Source: Parerythrobacter lacustris
Lineage (GTDB): Bacteria > Pseudomonadota > Alphaproteobacteria > Sphingomonadales > Sphingomonadaceae
Direction of reading: 5' to 3'
Length of the DNA stretch: 64,000 nt
NCBI RefSeq assembly: GCF_024626475.1
Contig: NZ_JANKHH010000007.1
Coordinates: 186,001-250,000 of the forward strand
In this document: one piece after another, positions 9,210-18,145 of the stretch
Position numbering within the stretch: position 1 is the first letter of the stretch
Layout of the letters: the number at the start of each line of letters is the position of its first letter
Program-made: the position numbers and the translations under genes
Notes under the pieces: generated by a model
What the model was told of the DNA's origin: nothing
Databases searched by the model: none
What the model saw: the letters and a program-made list of their open reading frames with translations, nothing else

Positions 9210-10399
9210 CAGCGCGTGCCCTTGGGCGGGCGCGCGGGTTTGCCGCCCTTTCCGGGAGCGGCGGGCTTCTTCTTCTTCGCCGGTGCCGCTCCGCGCGTAC
9301 GGCGCGGCGCACGCTGGTCCTTGCGGTACTGTTTGGCGTGCTGGCGCGCGGCCTGCTTTTTCTCTTCCTTGGAGCGTTCGGGCGGGCCCTTTTCGGGCTC
9401 GGCATCGCTCAACGCCGGGTCGAAGCCGAGCTGTTCCATGCTCGCCGCGAAATGTTCGGGCAGTTCGGCGGTGACGTCGATCTTGCCGATCTTCGCCTTG
9501 TCGTCCTTCGGCGGGTCGATGATCAGGCGGCGCGCATGCAGGTGCATTTTGCGGCTGATGCTGCCGGTCAGGAAAGCGTCCCGCCCGCCATATTTGCTGT
9601 CGCCGACGATCGGATGGCCGATGGCCGCCAGATGGACGCGCAGCTGGTGGGTGCGGCCGGTCAGCGGCTCGAGCTCGACCCAGCAGGCGGCATGGGCGGC
9701 CTTTTCGACCACCCGATAGCGCGTCTTGGCCGCTGCGCCGTTTTCCATGTCGACATGCATCTTCTCGCCGCCGCTGCCCGGCTGCTTGGCGAGCGGCGCG
9801 TCGATCGTGCCTTCCTTCACATCGGGCACGCCAACCACCAGCGCCCAGTAGATCTTCTTCGCCGAACGGCCCGCAAACCGCTTGGAAAAATGCGCCGCGC
9901 TGCCGGGGGTGCGGGCGATCAGCAGCACGCCCGACGTATCCTTGTCGAGCCGGTGGACGAGGCGCGGACGCGGTCCGTCGCCGGTAACGAAAGCATCGAG
10001 CAAGCCGTCGACATGCTTGGTCGTCTTGCTTCCGCCCTGCGTCGCAAGGCCGGGGGGCTTGTTGAGCACGATCGCCGATTTCGTCTCGAGAATGACCATG
10101 GCCTGCGCCTCGGCAATCTCCTCGGCGCTGAGTTCGCGCTTCTCCTTCGGGGCCTTGTGCGCCGCCTCCCCGCCGGGCGGCACGCGCAGGACCTGGCCCG
10201 CGCTAAGCCGGTCGTCGGGCTTGACCCGCCCGCCATCGACCCGCACCTGCCCGGTGCGCGCCCAGCGGCTGATGGTGGCGAAGCCGATCTGAGGCAAATG
10301 GCGCTTGAACCAGCGGTCGAGCCGGATGCCGTCGTCGTCTTCGCAGACAGTGAACTGACGGACTTCGTTCGATGCGCCCTGAGCCTGTCCAAGGGTCAT
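9209..10399 (-). CDS. RluC/RluD-family 23S rRNA pseudouridine synthase
   Basis: A 396-residue protein. An S4 RNA-binding domain (about residues 17-75) is followed by the pseudouridine synthase domain with the catalytic motif HRLDKDTSG (Asp152), [20 protein letters not shown] and the C-terminal [10 protein letters not shown] basic tail (residues ~335-396, Lys/Arg/Pro/Ala-rich) is longer than in E. coli RluC. The only suitable start, ATG 10399, overlaps the crcB stop (ATGA). The first ~13 codons lie inside a dispersed repeat (10361-10395), so the N-terminus appears repeat-derived. The exact target uridine is unknown. Confidence 0.92.
   Translation of the reverse strand: MTLGQAQGASNEVRQFTVCEDDDGIRLDRWFKRHLPQIGFATISRWARTGQVRVDGGRVKPDDRLSAGQVLRVPPGGEAAHKAPKEKRELSAEEIAEAQAMVILETKSAIVLNKPPGLATQGGSKTTKHVDGLLDAFVTGDGPRPRLVHRLDKDTSGVLLIARTPGSAAHFSKRFAGRSAKKIYWALVVGVPDVKEGTIDAPLAKQPGSGGEKMHVDMENGAAAKTRYRVVEKAAHAACWVELEPLTGRTHQLRVHLAAIGHPIVGDSKYGGRDAFLTGSISRKMHLHARRLIIDPPKDDKAKIGKIDVTAELPEHFAASMEQLGFDPALSDAEPEKGPPERSKEEKKQAARQHAKQYRKDQRAPRRTRGAAPAKKKKPAAPGKGGKPARPPKGTR
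10361..10395. repeat. Dispersed repeat forming the start of rluC
   Basis: These bases, with the core CCCTGAGCCTGTCCAAGGG, match the well-known sphingomonad dispersed-repeat style (…CCCTGAGCCTGTCGAAGGG…). The element overlaps the first codons of rluC, directly next to the crcB stop. Membership of the family is from general knowledge, as no second full copy was found in this window. Confidence 0.5.
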
Positions 10400-10803
10400 G
10401 CCGCGAGCCTCATCGCGATCAGCCCGATATAGAGGCCGGCAAGCCCTGCCAGCACCGATACCAGCGCATAGGTCATGGCGGGGGCGATCTGTCCGCGCTC
10501 GATCAGCAGCATCATCTCGAGGCTGAAGCTGGAAAAGGTGGTGAACCCGCCGAGCAGGCCGACACCCAGCAGCAGCCGCATCTGCTCGCCGCCGGTGCCT
10601 TGCCGCGCCATCCATCCGGCCAGCACCCCCATCAGCAGGCTGCCGACGACATTGACAGTCAGCGTGGCCCAGGGGAATGCGGTCACCGTCTTGGCCCCCA
10701 GCCAATGGGTCATCAACCGGCCGGTCTGGTGGCGCAGCACGGCACCGATCGCGCCGCCGATGGCGACGTTTGCGGTGGCGGCGAGGGGGGAAAGCGAGGA
10801 CAT
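10396..10803 (-). CDS. crcB: Fluoride exporter CrcB/FluC
   Basis: A 135-residue, four-helix inner-membrane fluoride channel that works as a dimer. Visible features are [10 protein letters not shown] (residues ~16-25), the conserved Asn of [11 protein letters not shown] and the [10 protein letters not shown] motif (~85-94) containing the pore Phe/Thr/Ser residues. ATG 10803 has a strong AAGGGAG ribosome-binding site. It heads the run crcB-rluC-paiB-HAD-small membrane protein-atp12. I saw no convincing fluoride riboswitch upstream; a dispersed repeat (10834-10915) occupies that space. Confidence 0.95.
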   Translation of the reverse strand: MSSLSPLAATANVAIGGAIGAVLRHQTGRLMTHWLGAKTVTAFPWATLTVNVVGSLLMGVLAGWMARQGTGGEQMRLLLGVGLLGGFTTFSSFSLEMMLLIERGQIAPAMTYALVSVLAGLAGLYIGLIAMRLAA

Positions 10804-10833
10804 GGCGGCTCCCTTAGACGGGTTATCCTCTCG

Positions 10834-10915
10834 CGTCATCCCGGACTTGATCCGGGATCGCAGTCGGCCAGCGCATTGCCTGCAGGAGGCGATCCCAGCT
10901 TTCGCTGGGATGACG
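10834..10915. repeat. Dispersed double-hairpin repeat (REP-like)
   Basis: Two hairpins face each other: ATCCCGGActtgaTCCGGGAT on the left and GATCCCAgctttcgcTGGGATG on the right, with outer ends CGTCATCC and GGGATGACG that are inverted relative to each other. The design is the same as at 14129-14212 and 37839-37909. It lies between crcB and rpsU, which are divergent. Confidence 0.75.
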
Positions 10916-11073
10916 GTATTCCCTCAAAGCCTTGCAAATCGGGCGCGATTCGACTAGGTGCGCCCCAGTTCGAGCCGATCCGGAACGGATTCGGCCCGTT
11001 TTCCGTTGTATTTATAACGGTGTATCCCGCGCTTATGCGGGCTCTGGCCGGTTGCTGTGAGGTAGTGGATTTT

Positions 11074-11280
11074 ATGCAGATCATCGTTCGCGATAACAAT
11101 GTCGACCAGGCCCTGCGCGCGCTCAAGAAGAAGCTGCAGCGCGAAGGGGTGTATCGCGAAATGAAGCTGCGCCGCCACTTTGAAAAGCCGAGCGAGAAGC
11201 GCGCCCGTGAAAAGGCCGCCGCCGTCCGCCGCGCCCGCAAGATGGAGCGCAAGCGGATGGAACGCGACGGTACCAAGTAA
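11074..11280 (+). CDS. rpsU: 30S ribosomal protein bS21
   Basis: A 68-residue, highly basic protein that begins [20 protein letters not shown] and ends in an Arg/Lys-rich tail, as in all bS21 proteins. It sits at the 3' end of 16S rRNA in the small subunit. ATG 11074 is the only start giving the canonical N-terminus; a GAGG stretch lies about 11 bases upstream. A Rho-independent terminator follows at 11315. Confidence 0.97.
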   Translation: MQIIVRDNNVDQALRALKKKLQREGVYREMKLRRHFEKPSEKRAREKAAAVRRARKMERKRMERDGTK

Positions 11281-11314
11281 GACAGCTTGAACCCACAGCA
11301 TTGTTGAGCCATCA

Positions 11315-11340
11315 GGGCGCGGATGATTCCGCGCCCTTTT
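11315..11340 (+). terminator. Rho-independent terminator after rpsU
   Basis: Perfect 8-bp stem GGGCGCGG / CCGCGCCC with loop ATGATT, followed directly by TTTT. Confidence 0.85.
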
Positions 11341-11372
11341 GCATGCGCGTAACGCCATACAGGACCCGACCC

Positions 11373-11945
11373 ATGACCGAAGTCACCCGCGTACCGATCC
11401 AGCCCATCGCCAAGGGCTCGCTGACCAAGCTGTGGCTCGGGGTGATCCTCGCCGTGCTGGCGGGCGCAGGGTTGGCATGGGCGGCGGTCCCCGCGGGGGT
11501 CGAGGTCAAGGCGCTGACCGAAGGCACCGGCCCGAGTCCGGGTGCGACCGACGTGGTGCTGATCAACTACACCGGCAAGCTGGCGGACGGCACGGTGTTC
11601 GACGAGGGGCAAGCGGTCCCGCTCCAGCTCGACCAGATGATCCCCGGCTTCAGCGAAGGCGTGGTCAAGATGAAGAAGGGCGGCAAGTACGAGCTGACCA
11701 TCCCGTCGGACAAGGGCTACGGCGCGGAGGACAAGCGCAATCCGCAGACTGGCGAGGTCGTTATCCCCGGCGGCTCCGATCTGGTGTTCGAAGTCGAATT
11801 GCTCGAATTCATGAGCGCCGAGGACTACCAGATGCGGATGCAGATGATGCAGCAGATGATGCAGCAGCAACAGCAGGACGGTGGCGCGCCTGGAGGTGCC
11901 CCGCAAGGCGCTCCGCAAGGTGCACCGCCGATCCCGCCGCAATAG
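11373..11945 (+). CDS. FKBP-type peptidyl-prolyl isomerase, membrane-anchored
   Basis: A 190-residue protein. One hydrophobic segment (about residues 18-38) acts as an uncleaved anchor or signal peptide. An FKBP domain follows with VLINYTGKLADGTVFDEG, QMIPGFSEGVVKMKKGGKYE, IPSDKGYG and LVFEVELLE. It would catalyse prolyl cis-trans isomerisation in the periplasm. The C-terminus is a low-complexity Met/Gln then Gly/Ala/Pro/Gln tail (about 152-190). ATG 11373 was chosen because it starts the polar segment before the anchor. Confidence 0.92.
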   Translation: MTEVTRVPIQPIAKGSLTKLWLGVILAVLAGAGLAWAAVPAGVEVKALTEGTGPSPGATDVVLINYTGKLADGTVFDEGQAVPLQLDQMIPGFSEGVVKMKKGGKYELTIPSDKGYGAEDKRNPQTGEVVIPGGSDLVFEVELLEFMSAEDYQMRMQMMQQMMQQQQQDGGAPGGAPQGAPQGAPPIPPQ

Positions 11946-11969
11946 GCCAAGGAACCGGCAAAACCGCTG

Positions 11970-13748
11970 ATGGAACACGCCGAGACCGCCCGGCTCGAAG
12001 ACTGGCCATGGCGGCCGTGGGTGCTCGCCGCCTTGCTCGGCCTCGCTGCGCTGGTGGTCAACGCGGCGATGGAGTGGGACGCCGCCGATCAGGAACCGTG
12101 GCGCGCGGCGCTGGCGGCTTTCGCTTTCTTCGGCTCGCTCGTGCTGGCGGTGACGCTGGAGCGGGATCGCTGGAAAGCCCCGCTCGCCTTTGCCGGACTT
12201 GCCGGATTGGTGATGGCGGGCATAGCATGGCGCGTGGCCAGCGCGGGAGACCGCTATGCCGGTGCGGAGTTCTGGCTGGCGGCTGGTGTCGTCGCCACCG
12301 GACTTGCCTTGCCGCTGTTCCAGGCCGGGTTCCACCGCCTTCGCTGGCGCACCTCCTACCGCGACACGCATTACCATGTGTGGACCGACGCGATCAGCGC
12401 AGCCGGTTCGCTCGCCTTTCTCGGGCTGTCGTGGCTGCTGCTGGTGCTGCTGTCCGAGCTGTTTGCCGCAATCAAGATCACCTTCCTGCGCGAGCTGATG
12501 GACGAATCGTGGTTCGGCTGGCTGTTTTCGGGGGTAGCTTTCGGCGCGGCACTCGGCACCTTGCGCAACCAGCTCAAGGTGATCGGCACGCTGCAATCGG
12601 TCGTGCTGCTGGTGTTCTCGCTGATCGCGGTGCCGTTTGCGCTCGCGCTGACGGTGTTCCTCTTTGCAGTGCTGCTGAGCGGGATCGACGTGCTGTGGGA
12701 TGCGACCCAGAGCCCGACCCCCTTGCTTCTGTCCTGCGCGGCGGCGTGTTTCGTGCTGGTCAATTCGGTCGCCCGCGACAGCGATGAGGAAGCCTCCGCC
12801 AACCGGGTGCTGCGAATCGCAGGCCTGCTGCTGGCGCTCGGCATTTTGCCGCTCGCGGTGATGGCGGCGATTTCGACGGGGACGCGGATCGGGCAATACG
12901 GGCTCAGCCCCGAACGCATCTGGGGCCTGATCGCAGTCGCGGTCGCGGTGGCCTATGGCGTGGCCTATTTCGTCGCTCCGATCCGCGGGCGGGCGAGCGG
13001 ATGGATGGCCGGCTGGATGCAGGGCGTGCGCGGGGCGAACATGCATCTGGCGATAGGCACCTGCGTGCTCGCGCTTATCCTCGCGCTGCCGCTGTTCGAC
13101 TTCGGCGCGATTTCGGCGCGCGACCAGATCGCTCGGCTGCAGGCAGGCAAGGTCGCCGCCGACCGGTTCGACTTCGATGCGCTACGGTGGGACTTCGGTG
13201 ACGCCGGGCGAAGGGCGCTGGCGCGGCTGGCCAAGAACCCCGACGCACAGGTGGCAGCGATGGCAAAGGCAGCACTGGCGCAGAAGCAGCGTGTGTATCG
13301 CTACAATAATTTCGAGGACGGGCGCCCGGCGGTGACCGATCGTTTCGCGGTGTATCCTGATGGGGCCGAATTGCCCGATGCACTGCGAACCGCGATCGAG
13401 TTGGGCGAGATCTGCCGGGGCGATGTGGTTTGCCGCGTCTACCTGCAACCCGATGGCGCAACCGCAGCGGTATTATCCGACGCCTGCGTCCCGCCGAAGT
13501 TCGACGCGGACGCTGCGGTCGAGCCGGGCCGGGATTGCAGCATCCGGGTCGATCCTTACGGCCTGCGCGACGGGCAGTGGCAGTATCTCGAAGCCGAGCC
13601 GCCGATGCCATCCAAGAGCGAGGACGAACAGCGCGCAGCTCTCGCAAGGGAGCGTCGCGCCATCGAAGGCGGCGATGTGCGGGTCGCGCCCTCGCGGGAA
13701 AGGCAGATATACATCGGCGAGGAACCGAGCGGCCCGCGCTTCGAATAG
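11970..13748 (+). CDS. DUF4153-family multi-pass membrane protein
   Basis: A 592-residue protein with about ten hydrophobic segments in the first ~380 residues, then a soluble C-terminal region of some 200 residues containing several cysteines (GEICRGDVVCRVYL, SDACVPP, RDCSIRV). The membrane part fits the DUF4153 family (RLRWRTSYRDTHYHVWTDA, FLLFAV-type helices), which has no established function. It follows the FKBP gene by 24 bp and precedes gatC, so it may share their transcript. The Cys-bearing tail is probably periplasmic; that is inference. Confidence 0.75.
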   Translation: MEHAETARLEDWPWRPWVLAALLGLAALVVNAAMEWDAADQEPWRAALAAFAFFGSLVLAVTLERDRWKAPLAFAGLAGLVMAGIAWRVASAGDRYAGAEFWLAAGVVATGLALPLFQAGFHRLRWRTSYRDTHYHVWTDAISAAGSLAFLGLSWLLLVLLSELFAAIKITFLRELMDESWFGWLFSGVAFGAALGTLRNQLKVIGTLQSVVLLVFSLIAVPFALALTVFLFAVLLSGIDVLWDATQSPTPLLLSCAAACFVLVNSVARDSDEEASANRVLRIAGLLLALGILPLAVMAAISTGTRIGQYGLSPERIWGLIAVAVAVAYGVAYFVAPIRGRASGWMAGWMQGVRGANMHLAIGTCVLALILALPLFDFGAISARDQIARLQAGKVAADRFDFDALRWDFGDAGRRALARLAKNPDAQVAAMAKAALAQKQRVYRYNNFEDGRPAVTDRFAVYPDGAELPDALRTAIELGEICRGDVVCRVYLQPDGATAAVLSDACVPPKFDADAAVEPGRDCSIRVDPYGLRDGQWQYLEAEPPMPSKSEDEQRAALARERRAIEGGDVRVAPSRERQIYIGEEPSGPRFE

Positions 13749-13805
13749 TGCTGCGCCGCACCATCGCGCTTGAAGCGCCGCCCCGCGCTCGCTAGGGCGC
13801 AGGCC

Positions 13806-14108
13806 ATGTCGATTACACGCGAAGAAGTGGCGAAGATCGCCGCGCTGGCCCGCATCCGGATGGGTGACGACGAGCTTGAACGGATGGTGCCCGAACTCAA
13901 CGGCATCCTGAACTGGGTCGAGCAACTGGGCGAGGTCGATACTTCGCAAGTCGAGCCGATGACCGCGGTGATCCCCAACACGCTGCGGCTGCGCGCCGAC
14001 GTGGTCGATGCCGACCCGCTGACCGGCGGCAACCGGCGCGAGGACATCCTCGCCAATGCCCCTGCTGCCGAGCATGGATTTTTCGGTGTGCCGAAGGTGA
14101 TCGAATGA
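13806..14108 (+). CDS. gatC: Asp-tRNA(Asn)/Glu-tRNA(Gln) amidotransferase subunit GatC
   Basis: A 100-residue stabilising subunit of the GatCAB amidotransferase. It begins [19 protein letters not shown] and contains [20 protein letters not shown] and EDILANAPA, all typical of GatC. ATG 13806 was chosen for this canonical N-terminus. The gap of 109 bp to gatA is unusually wide for a gat operon and is filled by a dispersed repeat. Confidence 0.95.
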   Translation: MSITREEVAKIAALARIRMGDDELERMVPELNGILNWVEQLGEVDTSQVEPMTAVIPNTLRLRADVVDADPLTGGNRREDILANAPAAEHGFFGVPKVIE

Positions 14109-14128
14109 AATCCGCAGGAGTTCATTCG

Positions 14129-14212
14129 ATCATCCCCGACAGCGGCGCAGCCGCGACCGATCGGGGATCCAGAAACAAAGGGAAGCTGGATTCCCGCTTT
14201 CGCGGGAATGAC
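14129..14212. repeat. Dispersed double-hairpin repeat between gatC and gatA
   Basis: Left arm ATCATCCCCGA...TCGGGGATCC and right arm GGATTCCCGCTTTCGCGGG followed by AATGAC. The right arm matches the repeat at 37884-37909 at 25 of 26 bases. The element ends only five bases before the gatA ATG. Confidence 0.85.
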
Positions 14213-14217
14213 AAATT

Positions 14218-15702
14218 ATGACCAACGAACTCACCAACCTCGGCGTCAAGGCCATCCGCGATGGCGTCGCGTCCGGCACCTTCACCGCGCGTGAAGTGGC
14301 GGAGGCGTTCAATGCTGCGGTGGCCGATGCCGCCAGCCTCAATGCCTTCATCGTCACCACGCCCGACCATGCGCTCGCTGCGGCCGACTCGGTCGATGCC
14401 GCACGCGCCAGGGGCGAAGCGCTCGGCACAATGGCCGGCGTGCCGATCGGCATGAAGGACCTGTTCGCCACCCACGGCGTGCAGACCACCGCCGCCAGCC
14501 ACATCCTCGAAGGGTTCAAGCCGCAGTACGAAAGCACCGTTTCGCAGAACCTGTGGGATGCGGGGGCGGGGATGCTGGGCAAGCTCAACCTCGACCAGTT
14601 CGCGATGGGCTCGTCGAACGAGACAAGTTATTTTGGCAATGTCATCTCGCCATGGAAGAAGGCGGGCAGCAACGCGGCGATGAGCCCGGGCGGCTCGTCG
14701 GGCGGTTCCTCGACCGCGGTCGCTGCGCGGATCGCGCCTGCTGCGACCGGCACCGACACCGGTGGATCGATCCGCCAGCCTGCCGCATTTACCGGCATTT
14801 GCGGGATCAAGCCGACCTATGGCCGGTGCAGCCGCTGGGGCGTAGTCGCCTTCGCCAGCAGTCTCGACCAGGCCGGGCCGATGGCGCGGAGCGTCGAGGA
14901 TTGCGCGATCATGCTCGAGGCTATGGCGGGCTTCGACCCCAAGGATGCGACCAGCCTCGACCTGCCGGTGCCGGGTTGGGAAGCCGCGCTTTCGGCCGAC
15001 CTCAGGGGCAAGAAGGTCGGCATCCCGCGCGAATACCGGATGGACGGCACCGACGAGGAAATCCTCGCCTCGTGGGAGCAGGGCAAGGCCTGGCTGCGCG
15101 ACGCGGGGGCAGAGATCGTCGACGTCAGCCTGCCGCACACAAAGTATGCGCTGCCCGCCTATTACATCGTCGCGCCGGCGGAGGCTTCGAGCAATCTCGC
15201 GCGCTATGACGGCGTGCGTTACGGCCTGCGCGACCTGCCCGATGGCGCGGGCCTGCAGGACATGTATGCCGCCACCCGCGAGGCGGGCCTTGGCGACGAG
15301 GTCAAGCGCCGCATCCTGATGGGCACCTATGTGCTAAGTGCCGGTTTCTACGATGCCTACTACACCCAGGCGCAGAAGGTCCGCACGCTGGTCAGCCGCG
15401 ACTTCACCGAGGCTTTCGCGCAATGCGACGTGATCCTCGCCCCGACCACGCCGACCGCCAGCTTCCCGCTCGGCGACAAGACCGACGATCCGCTGGCGAT
15501 GTATCTCAACGATGTCTTCGCGGTGCCTGCGTCGCTCGCCGGCCTGCCCGCGATGAGCGTGCCGGCGTTGCTCAATTCCGATGGCCTGCCGCTCGGCCTG
15601 CAACTGGTCGGCAAGGCGTTCGACGAGCAGAGCGTGCTCGATGCAGGCCTCGCGATCCAGCAGCGCGCCGGGTTCGTGGCCAAGCCGGAGAAGTGGTGGT
15701 GA
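14218..15702 (+). CDS. gatA: Asp-tRNA(Asn)/Glu-tRNA(Gln) amidotransferase subunit GatA
   Basis: A 494-residue amidase subunit that releases ammonia from glutamine for transamidation of mischarged tRNA. The Ser-cisSer-Lys triad is visible: Lys80 in [10 protein letters not shown], Ser160 in [10 protein letters not shown] and nucleophile Ser184 in [12 protein letters not shown]. Length is normal. ATG 14218 follows the right arm of a dispersed repeat almost directly, leaving only a weak GGGA as ribosome-binding site. The next frame begins at a GTG overlapping the gatA stop. Confidence 0.97.
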   Translation: MTNELTNLGVKAIRDGVASGTFTAREVAEAFNAAVADAASLNAFIVTTPDHALAAADSVDAARARGEALGTMAGVPIGMKDLFATHGVQTTAASHILEGFKPQYESTVSQNLWDAGAGMLGKLNLDQFAMGSSNETSYFGNVISPWKKAGSNAAMSPGGSSGGSSTAVAARIAPAATGTDTGGSIRQPAAFTGICGIKPTYGRCSRWGVVAFASSLDQAGPMARSVEDCAIMLEAMAGFDPKDATSLDLPVPGWEAALSADLRGKKVGIPREYRMDGTDEEILASWEQGKAWLRDAGAEIVDVSLPHTKYALPAYYIVAPAEASSNLARYDGVRYGLRDLPDGAGLQDMYAATREAGLGDEVKRRILMGTYVLSAGFYDAYYTQAQKVRTLVSRDFTEAFAQCDVILAPTTPTASFPLGDKTDDPLAMYLNDVFAVPASLAGLPAMSVPALLNSDGLPLGLQLVGKAFDEQSVLDAGLAIQQRAGFVAKPEKWW

Positions 15703-15848
15703 ACGCAGATGCGCCTTTGACCATTGTAGGGATCGCACTGATCCTGGCAGTTCCGGTGACCTTCATGATTGCGAACTGGGTCCGCAAGAATGTCGCTCAC
15801 GGTGAAACGCGGTTCGATGAGAACGGAAAGATTATCGACAATGAGTAG
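15699..15848 (+). CDS. Small single-pass membrane protein in the gat operon
   Basis: A 49-residue frame with a hydrophobic helix at about residues 7-25 and a polar C-terminus ending KIIDNE. The GTG at 15699 overlaps the gatA stop (GTGA) and follows a GGAGAAG stretch at a suitable distance; GTGs at 15696 and 15693 are in frame. Its stop overlaps the ATG of the decayed gatB start at 15841, which suggests that the original order was gatA - this gene - gatB with overlapping ends. Function unknown. Confidence 0.6.
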   Translation: MNADAPLTIVGIALILAVPVTFMIANWVRKNVAHGETRFDENGKIIDNE

Positions 15849-15925
15849 CTACCGCATTCGGGGCAAAGCAGACGAACGGTAGGTCGTGATCGCCCTCGCA
15901 GCCCGCGTGCGCATCGCCGCCTGAA
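15841..15925 (+). pseudogene. Decayed duplicate of the gatB 5' end
   Basis: Bases 15849-15898 align without gaps to 16657-16706 at the start of intact gatB, with 39 of 50 identical; weaker similarity continues to about 15925. In the gatB frame it reads [13 protein letters not shown], then TAG (15880-15882) where intact gatB has GAG (Glu16), then VVIAL. The intact copy reads [18 protein letters not shown]. It is separated from intact gatB by the vapBC module, so it marks the original gatB start. Confidence 0.85.
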
Positions 15926-15934
15926 CAGATTGAC

Positions 15935-15959
15935 GGTATTACCATTTCAAGGTAATACC
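15935..15959. promoter_or_regulatory. Inverted repeat, probable VapBC operator
   Basis: Perfect 9-bp inverted repeat GGTATTACC / GGTAATACC with a 7-bp spacer, ending five bases before the vapB ATG. AbrB-type antitoxins, with their toxin, typically repress their own promoter by binding such a dyad. Confidence 0.65.
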
Positions 15960-15964
15960 TGCCT

Positions 15965-16240
15965 ATGCGTTACGAAACCAATATGACGGTTAAGGGGCAG
16001 ATCACCGTGCCCAAGGATGTTCGCGATCAGCTCGGGCTGAAGCCGGGGCAGAAGGTCCAGATCGAAATGTCCAACGACGGCGATGTGCGGATACTCCGGG
16101 CAAGCCCGGAAGCTAAGCACGAGGCTCGTCTCGCACGGGTGCGCGAAGTGCAAGCCGCGTTCAAGGCGCAGGATCCGATGTCGGGAATGAGCAATGCCGA
16201 CTGGTTCGCTGCCGTCCGGGGGCCAGAGCCGGAAGTATGA
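15965..16240 (+). CDS. AbrB/MazE-type antitoxin (VapB-like)
   Basis: A 91-residue protein. Residues 1-47 are a swapped-hairpin AbrB DNA-binding domain (TVKGQITVPKDVRDQLGLKP, KVQIEMSNDGDVRI). The rest is a charged tail that would wrap the toxin. The start is the ATG immediately after the operator-like dyad. It overlaps vapC (ATGA), the usual antitoxin-first arrangement. The module lies inside the gat operon, downstream of a gatB fragment. Confidence 0.88.
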   Translation: MRYETNMTVKGQITVPKDVRDQLGLKPGQKVQIEMSNDGDVRILRASPEAKHEARLARVREVQAAFKAQDPMSGMSNADWFAAVRGPEPEV

Positions 16241-16650
16241 TCGTCGATTCGAATGTGCTGATCGACATCCTCAACCCCGATTGCCCCGATGCTGATCGGG
16301 TGGTCGAGGTGTTTAGCCGGCTCTCACGTTCGCATGTCTTGCGCATCAATCTGGTGGTGTTTGCGGAAACGTGTTCCCGGTTCACTAAGCGCGAGACTGC
16401 AGAACGCGCGGTCGAGCAACTTGATCTGGAGATTGCGGGCCTTTCGCTCGACGATGCTTTCCGCGCGGGATTGGCGTTCAGGGAGTACCGGCGCAAGGGA
16501 GGCCCTCGCCAGTCGATATTGCCCGATTTCCTGATTGGCGGGCAGGCGGCCAATCGAGGCTGGCCAATTCTGACGCGTGATTCTAAGCGCTTTGCATCCT
16601 ATTTTCCCGAGATCGAAGTGATCGATCCACTGCAGGCAAAAAATGACTGA
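16237..16650 (+). CDS. PIN-domain ribonuclease toxin (VapC-like)
   Basis: A 137-residue PIN-domain protein. The four acidic metal-binding positions are all present: Asp4 ([10 protein letters not shown]), Glu44 (VFAET), Asp97 (LPDFLIGG) and Asp115 (LTRDSKRF). VapC toxins cleave tRNA or rRNA; the target here is not predictable. Its stop lies inside the gatB frame: gatB begins at 16643, eight bases before the end of vapC. Translation of gatB may thus depend on ribosomes reading vapC. The intact active site suggests a functional toxin. Confidence 0.9.
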   Translation: MIVDSNVLIDILNPDCPDADRVVEVFSRLSRSHVLRINLVVFAETCSRFTKRETAERAVEQLDLEIAGLSLDDAFRAGLAFREYRRKGGPRQSILPDFLIGGQAANRGWPILTRDSKRFASYFPEIEVIDPLQAKND

Positions 16651-18145
16651 ATCTACCTACCGCATCCATGGCGCAACCGGCGAATGGGAGGTCGTGATCG
16701 GCCTCGAGGTCCATGCGCAGGTCACCTCCAACGCCAAGCTGTTCAGCGGCGCTTCGACTGCGTTCGGCTCAGAACCCAACTGCAACGTCAGCCTCGTCGA
16801 TGCGGCGATGCCGGGGATGCTGCCGGTGCCCAACCGCGAATGCATCCGTCAGGCGGTGCGCACCGGGATGGCGATCGAGGCACAGATCAACCGCTGGAGC
16901 CGGTTCGATCGCAAGAATTACTTCTACGCCGACCTGCCGCAGGGCTACCAGATCAGCCAGCTCTACCATCCGCTGGTGGGCGAAGGTTCGCTGACGATCG
17001 AGGCGGACGAGAAGGCCGGGATTCCGGAAGACAAGGTGATCGGGATCGAACGCATCCATGTCGAACAGGATGCGGGCAAGCTGATGCATGATCAGCACCC
17101 GACCATGTCCTATGTCGATCTCAACCGCTGCGGCGTGGCGCTGATGGAGATCGTCAGCCGCCCCGACATGCGCTCGCCCGCCGAGGCGGGGGCCTATGTC
17201 CGTAAGCTGCGCACCATCCTGCGCTATGTCGGATCATGTGACGGCAATATGGAAGAAGGCTCGATGCGCGCCGACGTGAACGTCTCGGTTCGCAAGCCCG
17301 GCGAAGAATTCGGCACACGGACGGAGACCAAGAACGTCAACTCGGTCCGTTTCGTCATGCAGGTGATCGAGTACGAGGCAAACCGCCAGGTCGAGCTGAT
17401 CGAGAGCGGCGGCACGGTGGTGCAGGAAACCCGCCTGTTCGACGTTGCCAGCGGAACCACCCGCTCGATGCGCAGCAAGGAAGATGCGCATGACTATCGC
17501 TATTTCCCCGATCCCGATCTGCTGCCGCTGGAGCTGGAGGACAGCTTTCTCGACGAATGCCGTGCCTCGCTGCCCGAACTGCCCGATGCCAAGCGCGCGC
17601 GCTATGAAGTCGACCTCGGCCTGACCGAGTACAATGCGCGCGAGCTGACCGCCGAGGTCGAGACTTTCGCGCGGTTCGAGACATTGCTCGCTGCGACCGC
17701 CAAGGCCATCGGCAAGGCCGAGCGCGACGTCGCCACCCCGGTCGCCAACTGGTCGCTCTCGGTCGCGCCAGGCGTAATCAAGTCGTTGGGGGATGAGGCC
17801 GATCCGGCCAACGCCACCGCCGCGGCGCAGGCGAGCATCCTTGCGATGGCCGACAAGGGCGAAATCAGCGGCGGGCAGGCGAAGGAAATCTACGAACTCG
17901 TCCTCAGGACCGGCCGCGATCCGCAGGAAATCGCCGATACCGAAGGCTTGAAGCAGGTCAGCGACACCGGCGCGATCGAGGCCGCGATCGACACGATCAT
18001 CGCCGCCAATACCGACAAGGTGGAGGAATACCGCAGCGGCAAGGACAAGCTGTTCGGCTTCTTCGTAGGCCAGACGATGAAGGCGATGCAGGGCAAGGCC
18101 AATCCCGGCGTGGTGAACGAGTTGCTGAAGGATAAGCTGGGCTGA
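16643..18145 (+). CDS. gatB: Asp-tRNA(Asn)/Glu-tRNA(Gln) amidotransferase subunit GatB
   Basis: A 500-residue tRNA-binding kinase/transamidase subunit. The N-terminus carries [20 protein letters not shown], followed by [17 protein letters not shown], the central [14 protein letters not shown] and the C-terminal helical/YqeY-like tail domain. The start overlaps the vapC stop by eight bases, and only a weak GCAGG lies upstream. A duplicate of its first ~75 bp, now decayed, lies on the far side of vapBC (15841-15925). The stop overlaps the following GFA gene (TGATG). Confidence 0.96.
   Translation: MTESTYRIHGATGEWEVVIGLEVHAQVTSNAKLFSGASTAFGSEPNCNVSLVDAAMPGMLPVPNRECIRQAVRTGMAIEAQINRWSRFDRKNYFYADLPQGYQISQLYHPLVGEGSLTIEADEKAGIPEDKVIGIERIHVEQDAGKLMHDQHPTMSYVDLNRCGVALMEIVSRPDMRSPAEAGAYVRKLRTILRYVGSCDGNMEEGSMRADVNVSVRKPGEEFGTRTETKNVNSVRFVMQVIEYEANRQVELIESGGTVVQETRLFDVASGTTRSMRSKEDAHDYRYFPDPDLLPLELEDSFLDECRASLPELPDAKRARYEVDLGLTEYNARELTAEVETFARFETLLAATAKAIGKAERDVATPVANWSLSVAPGVIKSLGDEADPANATAAAQASILAMADKGEISGGQAKEIYELVLRTGRDPQEIADTEGLKQVSDTGAIEAAIDTIIAANTDKVEEYRSGKDKLFGFFVGQTMKAMQGKANPGVVNELLKDKLG

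Noticed and set aside
10834-10915. CRISPR array or transposon end
   Set aside because: The repeated units at 10834, 14129, 37839, 42701 and 43671 are scattered single elements with internal hairpins, not regularly spaced repeats with unique spacers, and no transposase is nearby.
10804-11073. Fluoride riboswitch upstream of crcB
   Set aside because: The space before crcB holds a dispersed repeat; I could not find the riboswitch's conserved pseudoknot sequence.
15841-15883. Tiny gene reading [13 protein letters not shown]
   Set aside because: The frame is best explained as the broken start of gatB, because the DNA similarity continues past its stop codon.
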